Origin: Arthrobacter citreus
GTDB lineage: Bacteria > Actinomycetota > Actinomycetes > Actinomycetales > Micrococcaceae
Direction of reading: 5' to 3'
Assembly (NCBI RefSeq): GCF_038405225.1
Contig: NZ_CP151657.1
Coordinates: forward strand, 1,550,001-1,614,000
Length of the DNA: 64,000 bases
The stretch's first letter is position 1, and each line of letters starts with the position of its first letter. The position numbers and the translations under genes are program-made. The notes beneath the pieces were generated by a model, which searched no databases, was not told the DNA's origin, and was given only the letters and a program-made list of their open reading frames with translations. Below are positions 25,775 through 33,745 of the stretch, one piece after another.

Positions 25775-26470
25775 ATGATCAATGTCGATGCGCCCCTGCC
25801 CGAGGACCTCTTCGCCGCTCTTCCCGGGGAAGACGCCGTCTTGGGCCACGAGGTCGCTGTCAATTGCGATCGATGGCAGGACGCACTCAGTACGCGCGGT
25901 TTGCCGCTGATGCAAGGTGTACTGACCGGCCCGGGCGTCACGAAGATTTCCCGTGCCGAAGTTTTCGAGCTGGGCAGCCGTGAGATCACTCCGGCGAACG
26001 CCTTTCAACTTGTGTACTATTCACTCGCTTGGGGCCTTGGCCGCCGGGCGCCGCGCCTGCATCAACGGCTGAACGCCCTCGCTGCCCACCAGGACCGGGC
26101 CGGAGAGCTGCTGGCCGAAGCTTGGCGAGCGGTCCGTAACGGTGAGCCTGCAGGCAACGTCTACAGCGTGCTGACCACCAATAGGGGTGCCGGACGCATT
26201 CCATGGTTCGGACCGGCTTTCTCGACCAAGTTTCTATACTTTGCCCAAGGCCAGGAAGCCCCGCCCCGTTATGTCATCCTCGACCAGGTAGTTGCTCGCA
26301 ATCTGTCCGATGTCTGGCCGGACGCCCCAAAGACTGCCCGGTTTCCGGACACCTACGCCCGCTACTGTGCCGTGGTCGGTTCCTGGGCTGAGCAGGCTTC
26401 CGAACGCATGGACGGAGCACGCAAAGTCCGCGCGGACGAGATTGAATTCGTTCTCTTCAACCGCAGGTAG
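25775..26470 (+). CDS. OGG-fold-like protein (8-oxoguanine glycosylase-like), putative
   Basis: The 231-residue protein resembles actinobacterial proteins described as having an 8-oxoguanine DNA glycosylase (OGG) fold. It has ITPANAFQLVYYSLAWGLG, the motif IPWFGPAFSTKFLYFAQG and YVILDQVVARNLSDVW. I cannot place a catalytic lysine with confidence, so enzymatic activity is unproven. No signal peptide or membrane helix. It lies alone, bracketed by the 22-bp repeats, and reads toward the pyruvate oxidase gene (convergent). The call rests on recalled family motifs. Confidence 0.6.
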   Translation: MINVDAPLPEDLFAALPGEDAVLGHEVAVNCDRWQDALSTRGLPLMQGVLTGPGVTKISRAEVFELGSREITPANAFQLVYYSLAWGLGRRAPRLHQRLNALAAHQDRAGELLAEAWRAVRNGEPAGNVYSVLTTNRGAGRIPWFGPAFSTKFLYFAQGQEAPPRYVILDQVVARNLSDVWPDAPKTARFPDTYARYCAVVGSWAEQASERMDGARKVRADEIEFVLFNRR

Positions 26471-26628
26471 GGTGCCATGCGTTGGCGTGCGGGCTCTCCC
26501 AATTCGCCACATTTCCGCTCGCTTTCCCCGCGTCCGCTGACAAGGCTGGGCACGGCGTTTCCCAATCCCCCACCGCCGGGACCCAAGTGACCACACTGGT
26601 AACCGCGAGGTGCGCACAGGTACGAACG

Positions 26629-28347
26629 TCAGAGCAGCTGGCGCGCGTTGGCCTTTGCGAGGTCGATAAGCTCGCGGCCGTTGCCGGCGAGCACCGTGCG
26701 CAGTGCGTAGACCGCAAAGCCGGTGGCCTGCTTCGCGTCGATCTTCGGCGGGATGGAGAGCTCCTGCCGCTCCACCGCGACGGAGACGAGCGCGGGGCCG
26801 TCGTACTCGAACGCCCGCCGGAGGGCGCCCTCGAGGTCCTCCGGGCGGCTCACGCTCTCGCCGTGCATTCCCACCGCCTGCGCCACCTTACCGAAGTCTG
26901 GGTTTTCGAGACCGGTGCCGAAGTTGACGATGCCCGCCGCCTTCATCTCTACCTCGACGAAGCTGAGCGCGGCGTTATCGAACACCACGATCTTGATCGG
27001 CAGGTTGTGCTGCACCGCCGTCAGCAGCTCACCGAGCATCATGGCCAGGCCGCCGTCGCCGGCGAGGATCACCACTTGCCGGTTCCGGTCCACGGCCTGG
27101 GCGCCAAGGCCCAGTGGGGTGGCCGCCGCCATGGTGCCGTGCCAGAAGGAGCCGATCAGCCGCCGTCGCGCGCCGATGTGCAGGTGCCTGCACGCCCAGA
27201 TGACCGGAGTGCCGACGTCGGGCAGGAAGACCGCGTCGTCATCCGCGAGCTCGTCGATCAGGTGAGTGAGGTGCTGCGGATGGATGTCGCCCGGTCCCTG
27301 CTTCTCGAGGTCGTCGAGCTGCTTCCGGGTGCGGCGGTAGTGGTCCAGCGACTTCTCGAGGTGCGTGCGGTTCGTCTTCCGTTCGAGCAGCGGCAGCAGC
27401 GCAGCCGCCGTTTCGCGCACGCCGCCGACCATCCCCTGGTTAAGCGGCGTGCGGCGGCCGAGCTGCTCGCCCCGGATATCGATCTGCAGGATCTTCGCGT
27501 TCTTCGGATAGAACTGCTGGTACGGGAAGTCGGTGCCGAGCATCAGCAGCGCGTCGCAGTCCTCCATCGCCCGGTATCCGGAGGCGAAGCCCAGGAGCCC
27601 GGTCATGCCGACGTCGAACGGGTTGTCGTGCTCGATGAATTCCTTGCCGCGGAGGGCATGCACAATTGGCGCGCCCAGCGCGTCAGCGAGGGCGAGGACC
27701 TCCTCGCGTGCCCCCTCCACGCCGGCTCCCGCCAGGATGGTGACGTTCCCGCAGGAGTTCAGTGTGGCGGCGGCTTCCTGCAGCTCCGCCGGGGAGGGAA
27801 CGGTGATGGGGTCGGTGCGGCGGACCGTGAAGACGCGCTCGTCCCTGGCGTCTTCCAGTGCGGTGTCGCCCGCCATTACGAGCACGGCGACGCCCCGCTT
27901 TTCGATGGCCGTCCGCATGGCGATCTCCAGCAGCCGCGGCATCTGGTCGGCGCTCAAGACCATTTCGCAGAAGACCGTGCAGTCGCGGAACAGTTCGGTG
28001 GGTCGGGTTTCCTGGAAGTACTGGCTGCCGATCTCGTCGCTCGGGATGTGCGAGGCGATGGCGAGCACGGGAACCCGGCTGCGGTGTGCGTCGTAGAGCC
28101 CGTTGATGAGGTGCATGTTGCCGGGTCCGCAGCTGCCTGCGCACACCGCGAGCTCGCCCGTCAGCGCCGCCTCACCCGCGGCGGCGAACGCGGCTTCCTC
28201 TTCGTGCCGGGTGAGCATCCACTCGATACCCTTCTCCCGGCGGATCGCCTCGGTCACCGCGTTCAGCGAGTCGCCGGGAACTCCCCAGATCCGCTGGATT
28301 CCATTGGCGGCGAGGTTGTGGACGACGGTCTCGGCGATCGTGGACAT
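26629..28347 (-). CDS. poxB: Thiamine-pyrophosphate-dependent pyruvate oxidase/dehydrogenase
   Basis: This 572-residue enzyme has the three-domain TPP-enzyme layout. The PYR domain has the activating glutamate region WMLTRHEEEAAFAAAGEAAL, followed by the GSCGPGNMHLINGLYDA block. The central FAD-binding domain has TILAGAGVEGAREEVL. The PP domain has VVILAGDGGLAMMLGE, the GDG(x)N-type metal and TPP motif. It matches PoxB (ubiquinone-dependent pyruvate dehydrogenase), which converts pyruvate to acetate and CO2 and passes electrons to quinone; a pyruvate oxidase is the alternative. Its 3' end forms the right copy of a direct repeat. Confidence 0.88.
   Translation of the reverse strand: MSTIAETVVHNLAANGIQRIWGVPGDSLNAVTEAIRREKGIEWMLTRHEEEAAFAAAGEAALTGELAVCAGSCGPGNMHLINGLYDAHRSRVPVLAIASHIPSDEIGSQYFQETRPTELFRDCTVFCEMVLSADQMPRLLEIAMRTAIEKRGVAVLVMAGDTALEDARDERVFTVRRTDPITVPSPAELQEAAATLNSCGNVTILAGAGVEGAREEVLALADALGAPIVHALRGKEFIEHDNPFDVGMTGLLGFASGYRAMEDCDALLMLGTDFPYQQFYPKNAKILQIDIRGEQLGRRTPLNQGMVGGVRETAAALLPLLERKTNRTHLEKSLDHYRRTRKQLDDLEKQGPGDIHPQHLTHLIDELADDDAVFLPDVGTPVIWACRHLHIGARRRLIGSFWHGTMAAATPLGLGAQAVDRNRQVVILAGDGGLAMMLGELLTAVQHNLPIKIVVFDNAALSFVEVEMKAAGIVNFGTGLENPDFGKVAQAVGMHGESVSRPEDLEGALRRAFEYDGPALVSVAVERQELSIPPKIDAKQATGFAVYALRTVLAGNGRELIDLAKANARQLL
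26632..26653. repeat. Right copy of a 22-bp direct repeat (poxB 3' end)
   Basis: This copy is the intact 3' coding end of poxB, just before its stop codon. It is identical to 25642-25663. Confidence 0.8.
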
Positions 28348-28550
28348 GCTGCTCCTCTGTTAGGTGCGTTCAGACGGCATCGTCAGTCTATGCACCGGGG
28401 ATCGGCAAGTGCCAGAGGCGGGGTGGGTGTATGTCACGCTGGTGGTTAGGGGATCGGGCCTGGTGGCCGGGAGGATTGCCCTGCCGCCTCCTGTCACGGT
28501 CCCGTAGTGGCGAATGTCCTCGTAATGTAGCTCTGGACGGAGGAGATCGG

Positions 28551-28898
28551 ATGATTGGCGAGGAATTGCAGCAGATTGCCCGCGACACCGCGGCGTCGCT
28601 TGACGACGTGAGTCACGGGCGTCCGTTCACCCCGCATCTGGACGTGTGGAAAGTGCGCGGCAAAGTCTTCCTCATCGTCACCGACGACCCTGACCTGCAG
28701 ATCATCACGGTGAAGGTCGACCCGCCCTACGGGGACGCACTCCGCCGCGACCACGAGACGATCACCTCCGGGCACTACCTCGACAAACGGCACTGGATCT
28801 CCATTGGACCCGGCAACGGGATCACGACAGAGCTGATCGAGGACCTCGTTTACACGTCCTACGACCTCGCCGGCGGCCGCACCCGGGAGCACTCGTGA
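28551..28898 (+). CDS. MmcQ/YjbR family protein
   Basis: The 115-residue protein has the MmcQ/YjbR CyaY-like fold features: an N-terminal helix, SHGRPFTPHLDVWKVRGKVF, LIVTDDPDLQIITVKVDP and the typical KRHWISIGPG segment. Family members are small DNA-binding or binding-domain proteins of unclear role. GGAGGAG precedes the ATG at 28551 by six bases; a longer upstream frame has no support. Its stop overlaps the rarA start codon (GTGA). Confidence 0.85.
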   Translation: MIGEELQQIARDTAASLDDVSHGRPFTPHLDVWKVRGKVFLIVTDDPDLQIITVKVDPPYGDALRRDHETITSGHYLDKRHWISIGPGNGITTELIEDLVYTSYDLAGGRTREHS

Positions 28899-30223
28899 AC
28901 GACACCCCATCCCTGTTCGAGGCCGACGATGCCTCCCGGCCGTTGGCTGACCGGCTCCGGCCCCGCACACTGCAGGACGTCGTCGGGCAGGACCACCTGC
29001 TCGCATCGGATGCACCAATCGGCCGGATGGTGGATGCGCACAGGCTCGTCTCTATGGTGTTGTGGGGCCCGCCAGGGTGCGGAAAGACCACGATCGCCAG
29101 GCTTCTCGCCGAGCAGACCGATCTGGCGTTCGAGCCGCTCTCCGCAACCTTCTCAGGCGTCGCTGACCTCCGGAAGGTATTCTCCGCGGCGCAGCGGCGC
29201 CGGGAGGTCGGCCAGGGCACAATGCTGTTCGTCGATGAAATCCACCGGTTCAACCGCGCCCAGCAGGACTCATTCCTGCCTTACGTCGAGGACGGCACCG
29301 TCGTCCTCGTCGGCGCGACGACGGAGAACCCGAGCTTTGAGCTCAACGGGGCGCTCCTGTCCCGAGCCCAGGTCTTCGTGCTGAAACGCCTCGACGACGC
29401 CGCGCTCGAAACCCTCATTGTCCGCGCCGAGGATCTCCTCGGCGCACCGTTGCCACTGACGGATGATGCCCGGCAGGCGCTGGTTGCGCTGGCGGACGGC
29501 GACGGCCGGTATCTGCTGAACATGATCGAGCAGGTCCATTCCCTTGCGGCACCCGTGGACACGGCGGCGCTTGCTGCGGCGGTGCAGAAGCGGGCACCGC
29601 TCTATGACAAGGGGCAGGAAGGTCATTACAACCTGATCTCCGCCCTGCACAAAGCCATGCGTGGCTCGGACCCGGACGCGGCACTGTACTGGTTCGCGCG
29701 GATGCTCGACGGCGGTGAGGACCCCCTGTTCATCGCCCGCCGCATTATCCGGTTCGCAAACGAGGATGTCGGCATGGCCGACCCTCAGGCCGTGCAACAG
29801 GCCCTCGCAGCCTGGGACGTGTACGAACGCCTCGGCTCGCCCGAAGGCGAACTTGCCATCGCGCAAGCCGTCGTCTACCTCGCCACCGCGCCGAAGTCCA
29901 TCGGCGTGTACCGCGGATTCACCAGGGCGCGCGCTGCAGCGAAACGAACCGGGTCCTTAATGCCGCCGGCGCACATCCTGAACGCCCCGACCCGGCTGAT
30001 GAAGGATCTCGGCTACGGCGATGGCTACCAATACGATCCCGATACCGAGACAGGATTCTCCGGCGCGAACTATTTCCCCGACGGCATGCCGCGGGAAACC
30101 TTCTACCAACCCGGCACACGCGGATACGAGCGGGCCATTGCGGAACGGCTCGCCCACTGGGCGCAGCTCCGAGCAGCGGCGCCCGGATCATCCGGCACCT
30201 TGAGGAACGGACCAGACGCATGA
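28895..30223 (+). CDS. rarA: Replication-associated recombination protein A (AAA+ ATPase)
   Basis: The 442-residue protein is a RarA/MgsA/WRNIP1-type clamp-loader-like ATPase acting at stalled forks. It starts DDASRPLADRLRPRTLQDVV and has Walker A GPPGCGKT (58-65), Walker B LFVDEIHRF (Asp114, Glu115), the sensor-1 stretch VVLVGATTENPSFELN and an arginine-finger region SRAQVF. A helical tetramerisation domain follows (about 270-420), with IRFANEDVGMADPQAV and the C-terminal YGDGYQYDPDTETGFSGANY. It starts with GTG overlapping the MmcQ stop, indicating coupling. Confidence 0.93.
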   Translation: MNDTPSLFEADDASRPLADRLRPRTLQDVVGQDHLLASDAPIGRMVDAHRLVSMVLWGPPGCGKTTIARLLAEQTDLAFEPLSATFSGVADLRKVFSAAQRRREVGQGTMLFVDEIHRFNRAQQDSFLPYVEDGTVVLVGATTENPSFELNGALLSRAQVFVLKRLDDAALETLIVRAEDLLGAPLPLTDDARQALVALADGDGRYLLNMIEQVHSLAAPVDTAALAAAVQKRAPLYDKGQEGHYNLISALHKAMRGSDPDAALYWFARMLDGGEDPLFIARRIIRFANEDVGMADPQAVQQALAAWDVYERLGSPEGELAIAQAVVYLATAPKSIGVYRGFTRARAAAKRTGSLMPPAHILNAPTRLMKDLGYGDGYQYDPDTETGFSGANYFPDGMPRETFYQPGTRGYERAIAERLAHWAQLRAAAPGSSGTLRNGPDA

Positions 30224-30266
30224 CTGTCGTTCCAATTCCGCTCTACCAGTCCGCCTAGCGGGAATT

Positions 30267-30278
30267 TCTTTCTCCCGG
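30267..30278. repeat. Shared upstream element, copy A
   Basis: TCTTTCTCCCGG lies 45 bases before the first Rossmann oxidoreductase and is repeated exactly at 31611-31622, before the Old Yellow Enzyme gene. It may be a common regulator site. Confidence 0.4.
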
Positions 30279-30323
30279 CTATTGCTTGCACCCACACAGC
30301 GAAAACCATCGAAGGGATGCATC

Positions 30324-31040
30324 ATGCCGACACTGGGAATTATCGGAAGCGGAAACATCGGATCAGCAGTTGCGCGGCTCGCGGTCGCAGCAGAGATGAA
30401 AGTGGTTATCGCAAACTCGCGGGGACCGGAATCATTGCAGGACCTCGTGAGTGAGCTCGGGCCCCTGGCCCAGGCAGGGACAGTGGAGGAAGCAGCGCAA
30501 CAGGGCGACGCCGTCGTGCTTTCGATTCCTTTGAAGGCGGTGAAGGACCTGCCGGACGGTCTGCTGCGGGGCAAGGTGGTGCTGGACACCAGCAACTACT
30601 ACCCCTCCCGGGACGGCAGCATCGAGGAACTCATCAACAACACCCTGACGACCAGTGAATTGATGCAGGACCAGCTTCCCGGAGCGCGCCTGGTGAAGGC
30701 CTTCAACAACATCGTCGCCGGACACATCCCGGTGCTCGCCCGCCCCGCAGGCTCCGGTGACCGGACGGCACTGCCCATCGCCTCGGACGACGCGCAGGCC
30801 AAGGCCGAGGCGGCAGCCATTATTGACCGGCTGGGCTTCGATACGGTTGACGCCGGTTCGCTCGCCGACAGCTGGCGGTTTGAGCCTGACACGCCGGCCT
30901 ACGGACTCGTCTATTTCGAGGACCCGGCAGTAGCCAAGCAGCGAATGATGGACGCCGAACCCGGACCGACGCCGGCGGACCAGATCCAGGCCGCACTGGA
31001 CGAGGCGACCCGGGTCAATATCGCAGAACGCAAGTTCTGA
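30324..31040 (+). CDS. NAD(P)-binding oxidoreductase, F420-reductase-like (paralogue 1)
   Basis: This 238-residue protein starts with a Rossmann motif (TLGIIGSGNIGSAVARLAVA). It contains VVLSIPLKAVKDLPDGLL, VVLDTSNYYPSRDG (a D-x-x-N-Y motif typical of the NADPH:F420 oxidoreductase-like family), and KAFNNIVAGHIPVLARP. It is about 65% identical by eye to the protein encoded at 32924. The ATG at 30324 has GAAGGG upstream. The two paralogues bracket an Old Yellow Enzyme gene, suggesting one redox module. Confidence 0.83.
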   Translation: MPTLGIIGSGNIGSAVARLAVAAEMKVVIANSRGPESLQDLVSELGPLAQAGTVEEAAQQGDAVVLSIPLKAVKDLPDGLLRGKVVLDTSNYYPSRDGSIEELINNTLTTSELMQDQLPGARLVKAFNNIVAGHIPVLARPAGSGDRTALPIASDDAQAKAEAAAIIDRLGFDTVDAGSLADSWRFEPDTPAYGLVYFEDPAVAKQRMMDAEPGPTPADQIQAALDEATRVNIAERKF

Positions 31041-31078
31041 GCACCTGACTCAGCGAGGCGGGCCTCAGAGGTTCCGGT

Positions 31079-31504
31079 TCAGCCCACAAAGATGCAGAAC
31101 GGGTGGCCGGCCGGATCGGCATACACATATAACGGCTCGTCCGGAGCGTCAGTGCGGTCAAAAAGAAGTTTCGCCCCGAGTTCCAAGGCCCGGGAATGCT
31201 GTTGGTCCAGGGATTCCCGGTCCGGAACGGTGAAATCGAGGTGCAGCTGCATCGGCACGTCAGGCGACGGCCATGTGGTGCGCTCCAGGCGTTCCACCAG
31301 CTGGAAAGCCAGCACGGCACGGCCCTGAACATCGGTGAGGACCAGCCAGTCAACCTCCTCGGCGGCGCCGTCGGAAGCGCCGTCGGCCGCCGGTTCGTCG
31401 CCTGGCCGGTATCGAAGTCCGAGAAGCTTCCGGTAGAACTCGGCCAGTCCCCGGACATCCGTGGTGTCCAGGACGGTGTGCAGCAGCTGCGGGAATTCAC
31501 TCAT
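31079..31504 (-). CDS. VOC family protein
   Basis: This 141-residue VOC/glyoxalase-fold protein opens LLHTVLDTTDVRGLAEFYRK. Its mid-protein strands are VDWLVLTDVQGRAVLAFQLV and QLHLDFTVPDRESLDQQHSR, and it ends LYVYADPAGHPFCIFVG. The actinobacterial subgroup with an acidic/alanine loop (about 36-50) is usual. The start is ATG at 31504; an open frame running further upstream is unlikely to be coding. It is on the opposite strand to the surrounding redox genes. Confidence 0.87.
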   Translation of the reverse strand: MSEFPQLLHTVLDTTDVRGLAEFYRKLLGLRYRPGDEPAADGASDGAAEEVDWLVLTDVQGRAVLAFQLVERLERTTWPSPDVPMQLHLDFTVPDRESLDQQHSRALELGAKLLFDRTDAPDEPLYVYADPAGHPFCIFVG

Positions 31505-31610
31505 GGCGCGAGGGTAGCGCAGGAGGGCCAGTGGTTCCTGCGTAGCCGCGCTGGTGTCGCCGGCCCAATGTGATGTCGCACGCTTCCCGCCATAAGCGGA
31601 ATAGGAACAG

Positions 31611-31622
31611 TCTTTCTCCCGG
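31611..31622. repeat. Shared upstream element, copy B
   Basis: Exact second copy of TCTTTCTCCCGG (see 30267), 69 bases before the Old Yellow Enzyme start codon. Confidence 0.4.
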
Positions 31623-31690
31623 TTGCGCTTGGTATACCAATCCGGCCCAGGACTACTTTGGTCCGGCTGCAACCGAGAGAAAGACCGTTC

Positions 31691-32770
31691 GTGAAACTCT
31701 TTACCCCGCTGACCGTCGGCACCATGGAACTGCCCAACCGCCTTGTCATGGCACCGATGTCCCGCGTCCGCGCCGACCGCAGCGGCGTGCCCACCGACAT
31801 CATGGTAGAGCACTACCGCCAGCGCGCCTCCATGGGCCTAATCATTAGTGACGGCATTTACCCCTCCTTCACCGGCCAGGGCAACGCCCTGATGCCCGGC
31901 CTGGTCACCGAGGACCACGTCACCGGCTGGAAGCGCGTCACCGACGCCGTGCACGCTGCCGGCGGCCGGATTGTCGCCCAGCTCATGCACTCCGGACGCG
32001 TAGCCCACGAGAACATCAACGGCGGACGCCAGCCGGTGGCCCCCAGCGCCATCGCCCTCGAAGGCATGGCCCACACCTACGAGGGCAAGCAGCCCTACCC
32101 GGTGCCGCACGCCCTGACCGAAGCCGAACTCCCCGGCATCGTGCAGGACTTCGTTTCCGCCGCGCAGAACGCGATGAAGGCAGGGTTCGACGGCGTGGAG
32201 CTGCACGGTGCCAACGGGTACCTGCTGCAGGAATTCCTCTCCCCCGTCTCCAACACCCGCACCGACAACTACGGCGGCTCCCCCGAGAACCGGGCACGCC
32301 TGCTCATCGAGGCCTTCCGTGCCGTAGCCGAAGCGATCGGCGCCGAGCACACCGGCATCCGCATCTCCCCGGAGCACAACATCCAGGGCGTGCTGGAAAC
32401 CGACCGCGAGGACGTCACCGCCACCTACACCGCCCTGGTGGACGGCATCGCCGATCTGAAGCCGGCCTACCTGTCCATCCTGCACAAGGACCCGGCCGAT
32501 GAGATGGTCCAGGCCCTGCGCCACCGCTTCGGCGGCCCGGTGCTGCTGAACACCGGCTTCGGCACCGTCACCACCCGTGATGACGCCGTCATGCTGCTCG
32601 AGGAGAACCTGGCCGACGCCGCCGTCGTCGGCCGCCCCGTCATCGCCAACCCGGACCTGGCCCGCCGCTGGCAGGAAGACCACCCGCTGAACGAGCTCGA
32701 CCAGGCCACCGTCTACACCGACGGCGCCGCCGGTTACACGGACTACCCGGAGCTCGCCCCGGTTTCCTAA
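31691..32770 (+). CDS. Old Yellow Enzyme family alkene reductase
   Basis: The 359-residue FMN TIM barrel matches bacterial OYE/NemA-type enzymes that reduce activated alkenes or nitro groups with NAD(P)H. The start is KLFTPLTVGTMELPNRLVMA. The substrate-binding pair is His172 and Asn175 in ELHGANGY, with the nearby tyrosine (Tyr178) as likely proton donor. EFLSPVSNTRTDNYGGSPEN and the C-terminal ADAAVVGRPVIANPDL phosphate site are typical. The start is GTG at 31691; AGAGAAAG lies upstream. It is followed by a strong terminator. Confidence 0.92.
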   Translation: MKLFTPLTVGTMELPNRLVMAPMSRVRADRSGVPTDIMVEHYRQRASMGLIISDGIYPSFTGQGNALMPGLVTEDHVTGWKRVTDAVHAAGGRIVAQLMHSGRVAHENINGGRQPVAPSAIALEGMAHTYEGKQPYPVPHALTEAELPGIVQDFVSAAQNAMKAGFDGVELHGANGYLLQEFLSPVSNTRTDNYGGSPENRARLLIEAFRAVAEAIGAEHTGIRISPEHNIQGVLETDREDVTATYTALVDGIADLKPAYLSILHKDPADEMVQALRHRFGGPVLLNTGFGTVTTRDDAVMLLEENLADAAVVGRPVIANPDLARRWQEDHPLNELDQATVYTDGAAGYTDYPELAPVS

Positions 32771-32784
32771 CCCAAACCGCTCGA

Positions 32785-32819
32785 CGACGGCCCCTCCGCA
32801 TACCGCGGAGGGGCCGTCG
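32785..32819 (+). terminator. Hairpin terminator after the Old Yellow Enzyme gene
   Basis: A perfect 15-bp GC-rich stem (32785-32799 with 32805-32819) closes a 5-base loop 15 bases after the stop codon. The following tract is only weakly T-rich, as is common in actinobacteria. Confidence 0.8.
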
Positions 32820-32923
32820 CTCTCTGCCGGGGAATTCTTCTACAGCAGAGGCGGTTTGTTCCCAGAGAGACCCCGCGCGAACACCGCGGTCAATCCAGCT
32901 GAACACCACCGAAGGAGTATGCA

Positions 32924-33640
32924 ATGCCAACACTGGGAATCATCGGAAGCGGAAACATCGGATCGGCCGTCGCCCGGCTCGCGGTTGCGGCGGGCATGAA
33001 CGTTGTTATCGCCAATTCGCGGGGACCTGAAACACTCTCGGACCTGGTCGCCGAGCTGGGACCGCTGGCCACCGCCGGAACTGTGGAAGACGCAGCGAAA
33101 CTCGGCGACGCCGTCGTGCTTTCCATTCCGCTTAAGGCGGTTTCCGACCTGCCTGACGGGTTGCTGGACGGAAAAATTGTCCTGGACACGAGCAACTATT
33201 ATCCGTCCCGGGACGGGCGCATCGCCGCCCTCGATGACAGCAGTGTCACCACGAGTGAACTGGTGCAGAGCTGGCTTCCCGGAACGCAGTACGTCAAGGC
33301 ATTTAACAACATCCTGGCCCATCACATCCCGCTGCTGGCCCGGCCCAGCGGCGCCGCAGACCGGTCCGCTCTGCCCGTCGCCTCCGACGACGAATCGGCC
33401 AAGGCCGAGGCGGCGGCACTCATCGACGCGTTGGGGTACGACGTGGTCGACGCCGGAACCGTCGCCGAAAGCTGGCGGTTCGAGCCGGACTCCGCAGGCT
33501 ACACCCGCCTCTATCTGGCGGATGCGAGCACACCCGATGACCAGCTCATGAGCTCGGTTCCCGGCACAATGCCCACGGAGAAGGTCCGGTCCGCGCTGGC
33601 GTCAGCCACCCGCGTGAACGTGTCCGACCGCGTCTTCTAA
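32924..33640 (+). CDS. NAD(P)-binding oxidoreductase, F420-reductase-like (paralogue 2)
   Basis: The 238-residue protein is the close paralogue of the one at 30324. It has the same Rossmann start (TLGIIGSGNIGSAVARLAVA), VVLSIPLKAVSDLPDGLL, IVLDTSNYYPSRDG and KAFNNILAHHIPLLARP. Differences cluster in the C-terminal third, which may alter substrate or partner choice. GAAGGAG lies seven bases before the ATG. It forms its own unit, separated by terminators from the Old Yellow Enzyme gene before it and the kinase-like gene after it. Confidence 0.85.
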   Translation: MPTLGIIGSGNIGSAVARLAVAAGMNVVIANSRGPETLSDLVAELGPLATAGTVEDAAKLGDAVVLSIPLKAVSDLPDGLLDGKIVLDTSNYYPSRDGRIAALDDSSVTTSELVQSWLPGTQYVKAFNNILAHHIPLLARPSGAADRSALPVASDDESAKAEAAALIDALGYDVVDAGTVAESWRFEPDSAGYTRLYLADASTPDDQLMSSVPGTMPTEKVRSALASATRVNVSDRVF

Positions 33641-33676
33641 GCCGCCCCCGGTTCCCTCACCGAAACGAACGACGAC

Positions 33677-33730
33677 GGCAGGCCTCCCGCATCACGCGGC
33701 AGGCCTCCCGCATCACGCGGGAGGCCTGCC
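33677..33730 (+). terminator. Hairpin terminator with a tandemly duplicated 5' arm
   Basis: The stem 33698-33711/33717-33730 is perfect (14 bp, 5-base loop ATCAC). The 21-base unit containing its 5' arm and loop is repeated immediately before (33677-33697), so either arm copy can pair with the single 3' arm. It lies between the oxidoreductase stop and the kinase-like gene. Confidence 0.75.
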
Positions 33731-33745
33731 GCTTAGGGTGTAGGG

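Noticed and set aside
25642-26653. Insertion sequence with target duplication
   Set aside because: The interval has no transposase and no terminal inverted repeats. The repeat is 22 bases and derives from a gene end, which fits an attachment-type duplication better than transposition.
26482-28449. 655-residue open frame on the plus strand
   Set aside because: It is antisense to poxB, whose TPP-enzyme motifs are complete. Long antisense frames are expected in high-GC codon usage, and this one shows no protein family features.
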